DNA of 64,000 nucleotides from Owenia fusiformis (lineage: Eukaryota > Annelida > Polychaeta > Sabellida > Oweniidae), in contig CAIIXF020000007.1 of NCBI GenBank assembly GCA_903813345.2, positions 14,614,714 to 14,678,713 of the forward strand, given 5' to 3'. Positions 1 through 12,600 of this stretch are shown here, piece after piece. Every line of letters starts with the position of its first letter. The first letter of the stretch is position 1. Position numbers and translations under genes: made by a program. The notes under the pieces were generated by a model. The model saw nothing but the letters and a program-made list of their open reading frames with translations. It searched no databases and was not told where the DNA came from.

Positions 1-283
1 ACTTTGATAGTTTGACTCACAAGAGTGATTCGGACTGTAGGCCTGTACCCATGATTCACATTGAAAATAAAATGAGACTATTTCTCAACACCTACATGTA
101 AATCACAGAAGTGGTATTTTGAGCTATATGTACACTTTGTCACATTTCACAACATGTAGAACCCTGGGGGTGTGATGCTCTGTGCAGTTAGAACCTCACA
201 CCAATAATTCATGATTTATGTTAAATCAGCAAACTGATGTTAGATAACTTGATTGCTTATAACTATGCAGATCATGCTCTTAC

Positions 284-508
284 CTCTAGATGGGGCTGGT
301 GATGACTGTATGGTGGGGTTGACATCACATATAGAAGTGCTTTGATCGTCAACATTGAGATCTACTTCAGGCTTAAACAGTGTGGAGTATGAAGGAGGAA
401 GATCTGCAGAGGGAGTAGTGTCCTCATCAGAGAGAGGAGTTTCATCATCAGGGGGCAGAGCATCATCAACTGTATGTGTGGCCTCATCAAAAGAGGGAGG
501 GATCTCAT
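284..508 (-). CDS. Internal exon of an unrecognised acidic PPxY protein (partial gene)
   Basis: On the minus strand a 225-nt open stretch is bounded by an acceptor (…CCATAG) at 508 and a strong donor (GTAAGA) after 284, with phase 1 at both ends. It encodes about 74 residues that are rich in Asp/Glu, Pro, Ser and Thr and have no hydrophobic segment. It contains IPPSFDEA near the start and LPPSYSTLF in the middle; PPSY is a PPxY motif of the kind bound by WW domains, for example in NEDD4-family ubiquitin ligases. Codon bias and the splice signals make a real exon likely. I do not recognise the family. The 3' part of the gene lies left of the window, and its 5' part should lie between this exon and NBR1, but I could not assign it with confidence. 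The exon looks like part of a disordered cytosolic tail of an adaptor or membrane protein. Confidence 0.6.
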
Positions 509-776
509 CTATGGATAAATGTCAGTAAACTTTCAATTGATCAATGCCGATTTCATTAATAATATTCTATAAATGAATGCAGTAGATGTACATTCAAAGT
601 CTACTGGCCTTGCACAACATGTGTAAGACAGTACAATAAACTCTTTCTAATGCCCTGGTCCCTCTTGGTCAAACATGTTCCAATTGGTATTTGGTAGGTG
701 TTTGTCATCTCAAGTTTTTTAACATGGGTGCACATAAGAGGGTTATAAAAACTAAGACCATGAAGACACCTGGATT

Positions 777-889
777 ATGCCTAGGTCACATATCTGACCT
801 CAAATTTGAGATCTGACCTTCAATTTTGAACAAAATATGCAATCGGACAGTTGCCAGTCGATGTATCGGAACAAATGTGACCTAGGCAT
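777..889. mobile_element. MITE, GGTCACAT inverted-repeat family (copy 1)
   Basis: A 113-bp segment has terminal inverted repeats ATGCCTAGGTCACAT and ATGTGACCTAGGCAT. Inside it carries a TTGAACAAAATATGCAATCGG string that recurs in the copies at 31307-31455 and 57981-58122. There is no coding potential. Lengths near 110-150 bp and matched termini are typical of miniature inverted-repeat transposable elements. Confidence 0.75.
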
Positions 890-1363
890 TAGATGGGTGT
901 TTGGATTAGAAATGTGTTCATATAAACAAATTTACTGTACTACATGTACTCTGATATTTCATGTTTTGAATTTGAAAATTAAGCCTTCGATCACATACCT
1001 GCATCACCAGAATCTGCCATCATCACTTAAGGTGAAGGACCTCTCAATCCCTGCTAAGATGAAGTATCAAGTTAATGCTGACAATTTGACAACATAAATT
1101 GGCATTTAGAGACCAATTAGCTTGAACCTAATATGGATACTTCTACAACCTGAAAAATATTAAATACCCATGAAAATACACAATAATATATTGTAGAATC
1201 TTGCAACAGAGCTGAAATAGCTTTTCTCAACTTGCAGCTAGAAAACTGTGGTTTTCTCCATTGTAAGCCCAACATAGTGTTCTTGCGATAGCAATTATAA
1301 AATAAATGTTAGATAACTGCTAACGATCATAGATAACGAAATAAAACTAACTGATCAATCAAA

Positions 1364-1561
1364 TTGGCCCCCACGTGATTAGTAACGTCATGTACAAAAT
1401 ATAGCTTTGGTTTATTGGTTCCTTAGTAATCACAACGTCACGGCAACCATAGGATTGTTGTGTAAACAAATAGCAAAACATTTTGGCATTATGACGTCAT
1501 GATCTAATGGACCAAAATGGGCCACGTGGGGACCAGCAGTGAGAGATTACGTGGGGGCCAA
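1364..1561. promoter_or_regulatory. Inverted repeat carrying E-box (CACGTG) and CRE motifs
   Basis: The ends form a perfect 13-bp inverted repeat, TTGGCCCCCACGT at 1364 and ACGTGGGGGCCAA ending at 1561. Between them are CACGTG at 1372-1377 and 1523-1528, a full CRE TGACGTCA at 1492-1499, and further ACGTCA half-sites. CACGTG is the core bound by bHLH-zip factors such as TFEB and USF, and TGACGTCA by CREB/ATF. The segment could be an upstream control region of NBR1, about 2 kb from its ATG, or a MITE that carries these motifs. Sequence alone does not decide. Confidence 0.4.
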
Positions 1562-3443
1562 TAACGTCACAACCAATTCGAATATTGCTTATTAAGCAGC
1601 TATAACGATCGTTAGAGTGAAATGATTTTCACACTACTGATGAGAAAACATGGCCAAATACATCTATCAAAAAATTATATTGATTCCTTTAGGTTAAAGA
1701 TACCATTTCATATCTGTTTTAAACGCTCCATGGAAAATTACTTGTTCTGCCAATAAACCTATACGATTGGGGATCCGACTACATAAAAAAGAATCCTAGA
1801 ATACTCAGGAATTGAATGCGGAAGGTCATTGAAGTGTAAAAGCAGGGTTCTCACTAAGCTTTTAGACTCCAGAGATTCTCCGGGGTATAATATGTTTAAA
1901 GTGTGTCTAAAGTGTTTTTCCAGAGTCTAATTTTACATTTTTGATTTATGACATTATTTGTGGTAAAACTCTTGAGAAAATACATAAAACTGGAAATAAA
2001 CAAGGAATAGAAGTCACAAATCTTTTAGATTTGTATATTGTGATTAAAATAGGAAGATAATCTGAAGCAGTATTTTGAAAAGATACTAATATAGTATCTC
2101 TGATCTCATATGGGGGGGAAATAGTCGCGATACCACGGAAAAATCGGGGTCTAAAAATTTCCTGGTGAGAACCCTAAAAAGGCACGGAAATCTCTCCCAT
2201 ACTGTAATCATATAGACATCATATTAGAGATTTTCTCAGGATTTAAGTCCTGGCATGGGATAAGCTCTCCTCTGAGCCCACAGTTGGATAAAAGGACACA
2301 ACCATCCTTTTTGTCTGGTGTAAATATCTATGGAACTACCTGGTGCCATATCTTAAGGGCCCTCTAAAAGCATGTTAACATGAAGAACACTTGATGTTGG
2401 CCAGATTGTTTTGTGGTAGGATCTCATAGGCTCAAAGAATAATTTAGAAGATGCGTCAGGGCTCTTATGTGTCCAAATATCATTGTAATGCTGACGTCAC
2501 ATCTCTGAAATCAAGGGAGCACCATTCAGATTTGGACAGACAAGAGCCCGCAGATAAAATATCACTATTTTGGCCTGTTTTTAACACATGATTGCTTGAA
2601 TACTGTTCATTAGTGATCAGAAAGGTAAAGAATAACAAGACTTTGATTGAGTTATGATTTGTCTCATATCTGAAATGGCTGCGCAATCGTCATTTGAAAT
2701 TTACAATAAACATTAGGGCAAGCGCTGTTGACCGACATAAAATCTATGCTTGAAATCAAGCTTCATCCAACTCCAAGGTAGATGTAGCCATCACTAAAGT
2801 GATAAAAGTGATAGAGCCAATATTAAAGTGAAACCGAAAGTGGAAACTGAAATCAAGCAATTTTGAAATTGACACTTCTTAGTTTTATTGAATATTATGA
2901 CTGTAGTGCATTGGTCAGTTAGTGCGTACTCCAAAACAGTTAAAGTATTTTGACTTCACTTACCGTAACTGTAGAGTTAAACTTTAAATGTGTTTAATGT
3001 ATAAATATATGCTATAAAGTTGTGTGGTTTCTAACTCTAACTTGTCGCCATCTTGAAGTTGAAGATCTACTTTGAAGTTCCCGGATGTTTAATTTTCCAA
3101 AATATTTTCAAGATTTTATGACTATCCGATGACTACCCCTCTTGGGTTAATCAGCACAACAAGATTGTTAAATAAAAATTTGAACAGTCTTTATTAGATG
3201 TGTATTTGTTGTGATGATAAATGATAAGGCAAATGAATAAACCTGACGTCATTACCAATTTCAGGTGCCTGTTTACATAACCTAGTTATTTCAAGATTCA
3301 TTCGCTATGTTTACATATATTACTTTTTGCGATTATGTCATATTTGAAGGTATACGGATTAATTGATTGATGATTGACCTTTTTAAAAGTAATCAAAATC
3401 ATCTTAAATGTACTAACTTGACAGGAATTGATTCAACTAATTG

Positions 3444-3632
3444 GTTCTAATTAGAACTATATATCTAAGCGCAAGGATAGCTTCAGCTGATCAGCAGTAA
3501 GCAGGGACCAAACAAAACATTGAGGCTGAGGAAGTAATATAAGAGCTGATTTTCGCTCAAATAACTCAAACTTTCGAGATCATCTGTAGCTGAAACTATT
3601 TGTATAACTTGAATTATATATCAGAGACCAAC
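3444..3632 (+). promoter_or_regulatory. Putative NBR1 core promoter and 5' UTR
   Basis: A palindrome, GTTCTAATTAGAAC, is followed directly by a TATA-like TATATATC near 3457-3466, so transcription may start at about 3485-3495. The segment up to the ATG at 3633 would be 5' UTR. The context of that ATG (CAACATGG) is a good Kozak match, with A at -3 and G at +4. Confidence 0.4.
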
Positions 3633-6600
3633 ATGGACGACTCTGTTATTGTTAACCTTGATTTTCAAGGGGATGTAGACAGAATTACACAAGTGTTGAA
3701 AATTCCTTACAACACAACATGGATGGATTTTGAGCTAATGGTAAGTAGTCTACTATGGGAAGAACTGTTGTGGGGGGGTAATATTTCCCAATCTTGTGAA
3801 ATTCTTTAGTAATTATTTATGGCCATGTTCATGGTTATAAGATACTATATCGTATTGAATTCTGACATTTTTTTGTAAATTCGGAATCTAGATATGACCA
3901 ACTGTGAAATCTGTAACATTTCATGATTCATTAACTCATGATTTCATTCTTGGAAACACCAATGGGCTTGAACATTTTCATGTTCTTCATGTCTTAGCGC
4001 CTCTTTCTTGTGAACATCCTTTCTGCACATACTCAACTGACTTCTATAAATTACCCTCTCTAGTGAACATCTGCCAACAATGAACATTTTTTCTCTGCAA
4101 AAATGTACAATAAAGAGGCAGACAGTTTATTTTAATCTAATATTCTACTAAAGTCCGGGAACGGGATAACTTGATGCGAGTAGAAAAAATCTTGATTTAC
4201 GTCATTAAAAATTCACAATTCACTCAAACTGATGTCATATTTGGAATCTACATGTAAAATTACATTTAGAAGTGTGGTTTTGAAAAGAGTTTATCAACTT
4301 TGAAAATTTAATTTTCTTTGAAAATGTGACTTCTAGGTCGGGGAGATTCCCCATATCTGTGTTGGGCAGATAATATTTTCCTTTACTGGACATATTTTAA
4401 TTTACATAACTATCACATACATCAGGGTAATATGAAAAGTGAACCACTAAAACTGATGAATATTCAAGTATAAGGGAATTTCGTAATATCCTGCCATGTT
4501 ATTTCCCCCGAATCAGCCACCTGGTGGCAAAACCGGTAACTACCTACTCGCATCTGAGTAATTGATCAGTCATTTTTTTGTTTAAATTGTATGCAATTAA
4601 ATTCCCCTTGGCCTTAATTTTCAATCTCTTTGTTCAAGGAATACACAACCAATAAACCAGGCTTTGAATTCATTGACCATGAACTGATATTTAGTATTTA
4701 TTTCTAGATGAAGCTGAAACTTGACATTGATGACATCACAATAAAATACCAGGACAATGATAATGACTGGGTAAGTTTTAATTTGTCAGTATTGAATACA
4801 TTTTGTGTTGACAGAGGTTTTATTTAACATATATGATGAATAAAATTCATGATGGAGCTTCCGATAATTTCATTTCCAGTTTCATTATATTATGAAAGGT
4901 TATTAATGCTGTTTTTCTAACAAATTCATGAATGTAAAAGATGTAATATTTGCTAATTGTTTGATTTCAGGTAACAATCAGTAGCCAAGAAGAAATATTT
5001 GAAGCCTTCAGAGTAAGTGTTCTTTTTATTCCCCTGTTTTACTATTTTATATTTCCCCATGTTGCGGTGTATTCATTTAGCAATTCAATAGTAGAATTTC
5101 TCTTGAAAAAATAAATCTTCCCTATTTGTTGGAATTTTCTAGCAGAAAACACTGTCACTTAGTTCATTTTTTCTGACCACAGGGCGTGCACATGTATCTA
5201 TGAAACATATATCTGAAATCTAACCAGGTCAAACAATTATACGAGGGTTGTCCCAGAAGTAATGCACTACTATATGCTATGATATTTTTCCATGAAATTT
5301 GCAGTTAATGTTCCTTAGAGACATTTTGATTATTCTACAAATTTTCATGTTGACTGATAAAACTATATTGATGTTATAATAAAATCAAGTTGGTGTGTTT
5401 GGGTAGGGTGGGGCAGGTTATACAGTCACGTCAAAACGATAAAAATTGAAAATATGAAATAATTAATCAACAAATACCATTTTGTGTAGCTATAAGAAGT
5501 TGGCTCAAAAATATATTATAAGATACTAAATTACTATGAGCACATCTTAGATTTAATTGATGTATATTGCAGTGTCCCATTTCTCATTTTCTCAAAATAT
5601 TGCCCTTTGCATGTTATGTACTTTTGATGCCTGTCAGGTCAAACACTCTTGGCAATTTCTTCCACTGTGACTTGTTGAGTTTTTGCCTCCCATGTTTGGA
5701 GTGGTCATCCAGGTTCCAGTCATCTCTTTTAAATCTCTTCTGCCATCTCATAGTTGTAGTTCTATCTGGTATATATTCCTTATATAATCTTTTCATGGTA
5801 GCATAAGTTTTGCGTGGCTTTGAGTCCAAGTGAAGTATGAAATTAGGCCACCAAACGCAAGGCCTTCTGTTATCAGGTGAAAATTGCAGCCATTTTTGCA
5901 ATTTCTTGACCGTGACTGTATTTGAATTTGTGACAATTGAACTGTGGTATTATGACATCACAGTGCTAAATGTCATTATTTGTAGTTGGTTAACATCATG
6001 CTGAATAAATATAACAATTTCCCAAACATTTTGATCATTAAAAGAAAGAAATATTAATAAAACAACACTTTGGATCTTTTCATAATAATACATTAGAAAA
6101 ATTGGTACCTGCCCCGCCCACCCCTATCCCCATGTTGCTATAGCAACAATATTAACACTTAATATTAAGTTAATATTAAGAATCAGAATATTATAGATAA
6201 AACTTCAATTGTTATATACACAAAATTTCAGCTGAATTGAAGTATATTAAAGAAAGTTACAGCATATAGTGCATTACTTCTGGGACAACCCTCGTACATA
6301 AAATATATGTAATGCTTCAAGTTGGATGAATCTAGAACTGTCTATTGTGATACTGACTAATACACCTGATGTCAAAATATCAACAATTTATTTATCAGCT
6401 CACTGTATGTACATGAATCACTTGTCCAAATATTACATTTACATGGTCAATCTTTTGATCTGTAGATTATTTTGTGACTTGCCTGGATAGCTAAGATGCA
6501 GATTATACTAGCAATGTTATGAATCATTTTGAATAAGTGCACTTTGAACTTGTCTTACACATCACATGATTATGCATTTAAGAACATGAGAACATAGAGT

Positions 6601-9600
6601 GGCAATATGGATTCATATATCATCATTCAAACATACTAAAGGTATTTTTATCATCACTGAAGTGTTTTATTTTACTTGCTTTATTTAAGTGATTCTAGAT
6701 AGATAACAAATACATTCAAACAAGTGTGTTATTTGATTAAATAATTTTTAACTTTTTTTATTTGTAAACATCTATTTACTTAATCAGGTTTTGTGTATGT
6801 GGAAAGATTATATGATAATACATGTTTTATTTGACTGTTTGCCAACTACTATAACTTGGTGATATTCTATTTGTGTTCAAGGTCTTATTTTCTATGTTAA
6901 CATCCCAGGTGTTAGGTGATTTAATGGACAGAGAAGGTTTTTTCGCATTCACACAAACAAAACTGTCTACTGTTTTGAAACTATACTATAATCAGCTATT
7001 TTGCTCAATAACCATGAATGTTCAGATATTTCAATAACATTTTTTATTTTGTTTTGTATTTTTATATATTCAGATGGCGAAGGCTTCTAATGACACAATC
7101 CGTATGGAGATCACAGAAAACAGCCAAGAACGTCGAAATTCTGTGACCGCTACAAGCTTCCAGGATCACATCATTATTTGTGACCCTGGCAATAATACAG
7201 TTTCTATGACAACAGTTAAACATGAGAACATAACTCCACCATCATCATCCAAAGACAATATAGAATCACCCACACAAACAGTTTGTGATGTGACAGATGC
7301 TGCTGTACCAACTGACACAAAGAGTGATGAAGATGGAGATATGGAGGTAACTCAAAGTGATAAGACAGACAGACAGGTGACGAGTCCATCACCAGTTACT
7401 GATTTCATTACTGTTGAAGTGCCAGGAATGGATGTGATGTCATCTAAAGAGGAAAAGCAATTTGAAAGGTGTGCTATTTTTGTAGTCATCATATTTTTTT
7501 ATCTATAATTACAGTACATGTACTTTAACATTTGCCCTCTCATAGTTAATAATTTACATTGTGGACAATGTCATGTTTGTAAAATACTAAGAGATAATTT
7601 TTTTAGTAATGCAGTGCTGGTAAGATTCAAGTTGTATGTGAAAAGGGCAAACCAATCGTGTTGAAAGCAAAGTATGCTGTAATGAAAGATTTTAACAAAA
7701 TACATTTTTTGCAAAAGTGGCATAATATGAACATATTTTAAATGAACACTTGTTTATCTTGATGTTCTGTGTGTTTCAGTGAAATGAGAATGTGCAACAA
7801 TGTTGAAACGGGAGAACAATGCCGTAACCCATCATCTGCTCTTGTCCCCCCTACCCCACCTCCTGCCCCTCCAGTACAGATACCTGCTCCCCCAACACAT
7901 AAAGTAACATATTCTCGTCATGACACACTCAATCTGCATCATGACCCACCCAAAAGCAATGAATGTATGCGACCTAAGCGGCAGAAGATCCGGGATTACT
8001 ACACCAACCTTGCTCAATGTGTTAATCGCATGCAAGGCAAGATCAAATCCCACCACTACCAACCCAAAACAAGAACTCCATACAAAGATGTGTGCAACGA
8101 GAATGGAGAACCTGAACAGGCACAAGCTCCTAAAGAACAGTCCTTTTCAACTACCCCAGATACAGACCCTCCTGCCTGGTTCAGTGACTACATGGCAAGG
8201 TTCAGACAAGATATTACAACTGAAATGTCAGCATTGATTGCTAAGAAAACAGTGCGTCAAGTTATAGGGGCTCTGGAAGGTGCAGTGCTTACATCTGTCA
8301 CAGGAACCAGTGGTGATCCAGTGTTGCCTGGTAACCAATCCACACATCAAGCACCAATACAAACCCCTGGGACATCCAGACTACCCCCTACCTCCACTAC
8401 TGATATGGCACCCCCTACATCAAGGGCTACACCTGTGTATTGTCATATGGGGATCATATGTGATAACTGTGATCAGACTATAGTTGGTGCCAGATACAAG
8501 TGTGGGTGAGTAGAGCATTCTTTTGCTGTATGGTATGAATTAAAAAGCAATACTGCAAGTAAAATTAGTTTAAATAGTTTAGTCCAAGCATGGAGCTGGA
8601 ATTTGAAAGAACCATATCTTTATGTTATCTCAATAAAAGAGAACATTTTTGCATTACTACAGGGAATGGTATGTCATTGTAATGGCCATACTTATTGTAG
8701 TGTCATTGTAATGGCCATAACAACTGGAGTTTTTACTGTCTGTATCTGTTACAAATTGTTACATTTTCTGCTGTTGACATATTGTTATAGTCTCCAACAT
8801 TTTTGTTGATGGCATTTGGTGTTAGGCAGTCAGCATCTGTAACAAATGGCAACTGGTGATATTTTGCATATCAATGCCTTGTTATTGCAACAAAATGGTA
8901 CATGCTTTGATGATTAATGAAATGCATCAATATGTTGAACTGTATGGATGTTCATATGTACTATTTTATTTATTTATTTATTTATTTGCCAACACTTTTA
9001 TAACAGTGGCACATGGATTATTATCCAGTGCGGCTACATACAACTATACAATATGAATAGAATACAAAGTCATGTATAATTTCTTTAAAACAATGTTGCA
9101 TATACTAAAATAATCAAAGACATAAATCTCTGGGCTTGTACACTTGGGTTAAAAAGCGTTTTACAATGCTATCAAATAATCTAAAATAGTCTTGCCCCCA
9201 TTTTGAAAAAGTCTCATCACCAAGAATAAAGGTCAATTTTTCAGTCAGATTGCCCTTAATGAAATCAGAAAATAAATCGGAGGGACATTGCTTACAAACA
9301 GTGTGGAAAAAGGATTCACGTTCTTCTTTAAAATGTTCACACAGCAGCAACCTATGCTGTAAGTCTTCATGTACATTCAAACTACAAAGTTTACATTTGC
9401 CATCACTTTTGCCCCATACAGAGTAATTGGATTCAAGGCAAAAATTGTTGGTTCTTGCAAGAAATTTGAGTCTAGAACCATAAAAATCAAAGTCTTGTTT
9501 TAGATAATTTTCTTGGACTTCACTATGTATTGTTTATGTGATCTAGGAACTGTGAAGACTATGATCTGTGTGAACAATGTGAAGCCAAGGATGTCCTACA

Positions 9601-12600
9601 TGACCCAGATCACGTGTTTCTGAAGATCAGACGTCCAGTGCTGAGTGCAGGCCGTAACAAGAAGGGCAAACTGGCCCCCTTGTTGAAGCGTAAACTCTAT
9701 CCCACTGAGTCCCTTGACACTGTAGTAGAGAACGAGATGTTGAAAAAGGATGCTGTTGAACCTCCTTGTAAACTTGGGTGGGAGGAAAAACTAGAAAGGT
9801 ATGCTAGAGATAGATCAAGTTTCTCAGGGAATACTAGCTCACTTGTTTAAAAATGTTAGAAAAATATGAAGTCTGAATATTATTCAAATGAACTAACTGG
9901 AGTATTTATTTTGTTTTTGTTGCTTAGACTCCAGAATAAGGCACAGAGGAAGATGGAAAAGCGTAAACGACGAGCAGAGAAGATGGAAATGAAGTTACGT
10001 AAGCTGGAAGAGAGGAGCATGTTCAGAGATATGGTGGAAGGATCAGAGAGCAAAAAGGAGAAGCTGGATCTACCACAATTCACAGTTGGGTAAGACATAT
10101 AATTACTGTATATCATGATTTCTTTTTATTACATGTGTTTCGTGATAGATATACCTATATGGCTCAACCAGAAAATACAAAACTAGCCCTTACTGAACCA
10201 AACGTAACTGTTCTACCTGTGTGATTAAAAACATTTAGGTCAGCTTCATGTATTATACCACAAGACCAAACACACAGAAGTTTGAGAAATTAATGAATTC
10301 AAACAAAAATATACTAATAAGACTTTGTAAATTTTTAATCGAGGCTGGGCAAAAAAATGTACTTACATAAATGTTATTTTAATGTTTGTTACTGTATTAG
10401 TTAAGTTGTTCATTGTACTCTTATACCCTATAAGGGGTGAATTGAGAAATCAATAAATAAATAAAAAATAATAAAAAAATTTGTTGTATTTCAGCAATCT
10501 GGAGGCACAGTTTGTGCGAGATGAGACAATTCCTGATGGCACTCATCTCCAACCAGGTACAAAGTTTGTCAAGAGATGGTTGATGAAAAACTCTGGAAGT
10601 GGCACTTGGAACTGCCAGACAAAAGTAAGTCCTGGTTTTGTTGTACTCCTTTAACTGGTGAACCATATTTTCTCCTCTTGATCTAATTGTTCTGAAGAAA
10701 TTTTGTAACTAGTAAATTAAAAATTTGTAGCTAATGTGTTAAAAAGTCAAGCCGGCTTAGCGAGAACAGATGGATGCAGACTTCTGTAAACCTAATAATG
10801 TACCTCTTTTTAAATGGAAATCTAATAATAAGTAAATATAGAATTTGGTAAACTTTGTATGTGAGGAGAGCTAATGCAAGAGTGATGAAATTTACATTGT
10901 CATCTGATACATGTGAATACTGTTGTAGTTGAAGCTGATGTGGGGCAATATCACAAGCACTGATACAGAAGTCTGTGTCCCTCCCCTGCAGCCTGGAAAC
11001 CAGGGGGTAGTGTCCACAGAATTCATAGCCCCAGATCAACCAGGTGTTTACCAGAGCCACTGGCGCTTACACCACAGTGGCATGAGGTTTGGGCATCGTG
11101 TCTGGTGTAGCATCATCGTTGATGAGAAACAACTACTAGAGCCATCTACTGTCAGTCCAAATGTACTAAAGATGCCCGATGTGTCTAAATCCTCAACAGG
11201 AAAAAAAGAGGATGAATCAAATGTCACACCTGATATTCTTAAACAGAAACCTGTAGATAATGCAACTGTGCTTGCTGCAGCTAATGCAGTCGCCCAGTTA
11301 AAACTGAACTCTGAATCTGGTGCACTCGGTCCAAGGGTTGATGGGAATGTGGTGCCTGCATCTGCTGGTTTGACCACACAAGACATACAGTCATTTGAGA
11401 TGCTTGACATACATGGAAGTGATGCAGACATATCCCAGACTGCAACACCAAATAACACACCCATGGGTAAGAGTTAGCATCATAGTAGTTGATCAGCCTT
11501 AACAAATATGTAAGCTTAATCTCAAAAGAATATAAAAAACAGTATTTACTACACAAAACATTGAAAAGCACAACCTGCTACAAAAGTCCCAACATCAGAA
11601 AAGATGAATTTACTCATAAAGAAGCAGATCTGCTTTCCATTTGATTTTATATGATGAAAAACATTCGAACATTTTAAGCAAATTAGAAAGCTAATACCAT
11701 AAAAATTATGCTTTACGAGCATAAAATAGGCGCTTTGATATTAAAGATTTGACACAATTTTTTCATATTTTTGACGTAGTGTTGAAATTACACCTTCCTA
11801 CGGCCCTGAATGATACAGTACAGTCCTTGATCCCAAATGTATTAATTATTGTAAATTGCCCATCAGTAGATTAAACTTCAAATATTTTATCCTTATTTGA
11901 AAATCCCTCATATTTCAAACGACTAAAGCAATTAATAGAATGTTGTCATAACAACTTACGTTCAATACAACTAATATTTTCCAGTGTTATAATTTCTTAA
12001 ATCAATCCTAATCAACTGTTATGTGTTATCATCTACAGGTACTAGTCCTCCTAAGACTCCTACACATGAAGACAACCGTCTAGTACATGTGTTGTCACGT
12101 AGTAGCAGTGTTGAGGTTGTCTCAGATGTTGCAGAATGCGAAGAAAACACCCCTGACATCACTGAGATTGTCCAGGAACGACTCTCATCATTAGATGTTA
12201 GACCAGACCCAGAAGATATCAAAGCAGGTATAATACATATTAAGGATAGATAGATTGGACATTATTTTGAATATAAAGAAAGTTGTTTTTTGTTTTACAA
12301 TGTTTGAATTTAGATACAATATGATGCAATTACATGTATATAGATATTTATATATTAAAATGTGCTAAATCCCTAATTATTGGACAAAATATGATACTTG
12401 CATAAGACTGCTGCTATTTTTGGCTCACCTGTTGAGTGTGGAATTGCCCACTTGATCATCTGTCAAACTGAAATTGGTTATTACTAATGTTCATATCTCT
12501 TTTATGCGTGGAATACTTATGGTTGCCTTGGGCTCTCCTCAGGGAGTATCCCTTATACACTTTGACCTTAATTTTTTTAATTATTTTCTAGACTTGAACA

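Larger units (their letters stand above)
509..3480. other. Gap between the PPxY exon and NBR1: intron plus promoter region
   Basis: I see no convincing coding exon here. The stretch holds a small inverted-repeat element (777-889), an inverted repeat with E-box and CRE motifs (1364-1561), AT-rich sequence, and at 3041-3057 a CAAGATGGCGAC string (minus strand) that resembles a YY1-type promoter motif. A minus-strand donor, ACG|GTAAGT, at 2964/2963 could end an untranslated first exon of the left-hand gene. That would make 3.0-3.5 kb a divergent promoter shared with NBR1, but this is weakly supported. Confidence 0.4.

Noticed and set aside
837-1097. 86-codon plus-strand frame
   Set aside because: It starts inside a MITE and has no splice or homology support.
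7832-8483. Alternative frames overlapping the long NBR1 exon 5
   Set aside because: Frames on the other strand and other phases are shadows of the NBR1 coding exon, which has the ZZ and PAWF segments in the correct phase.
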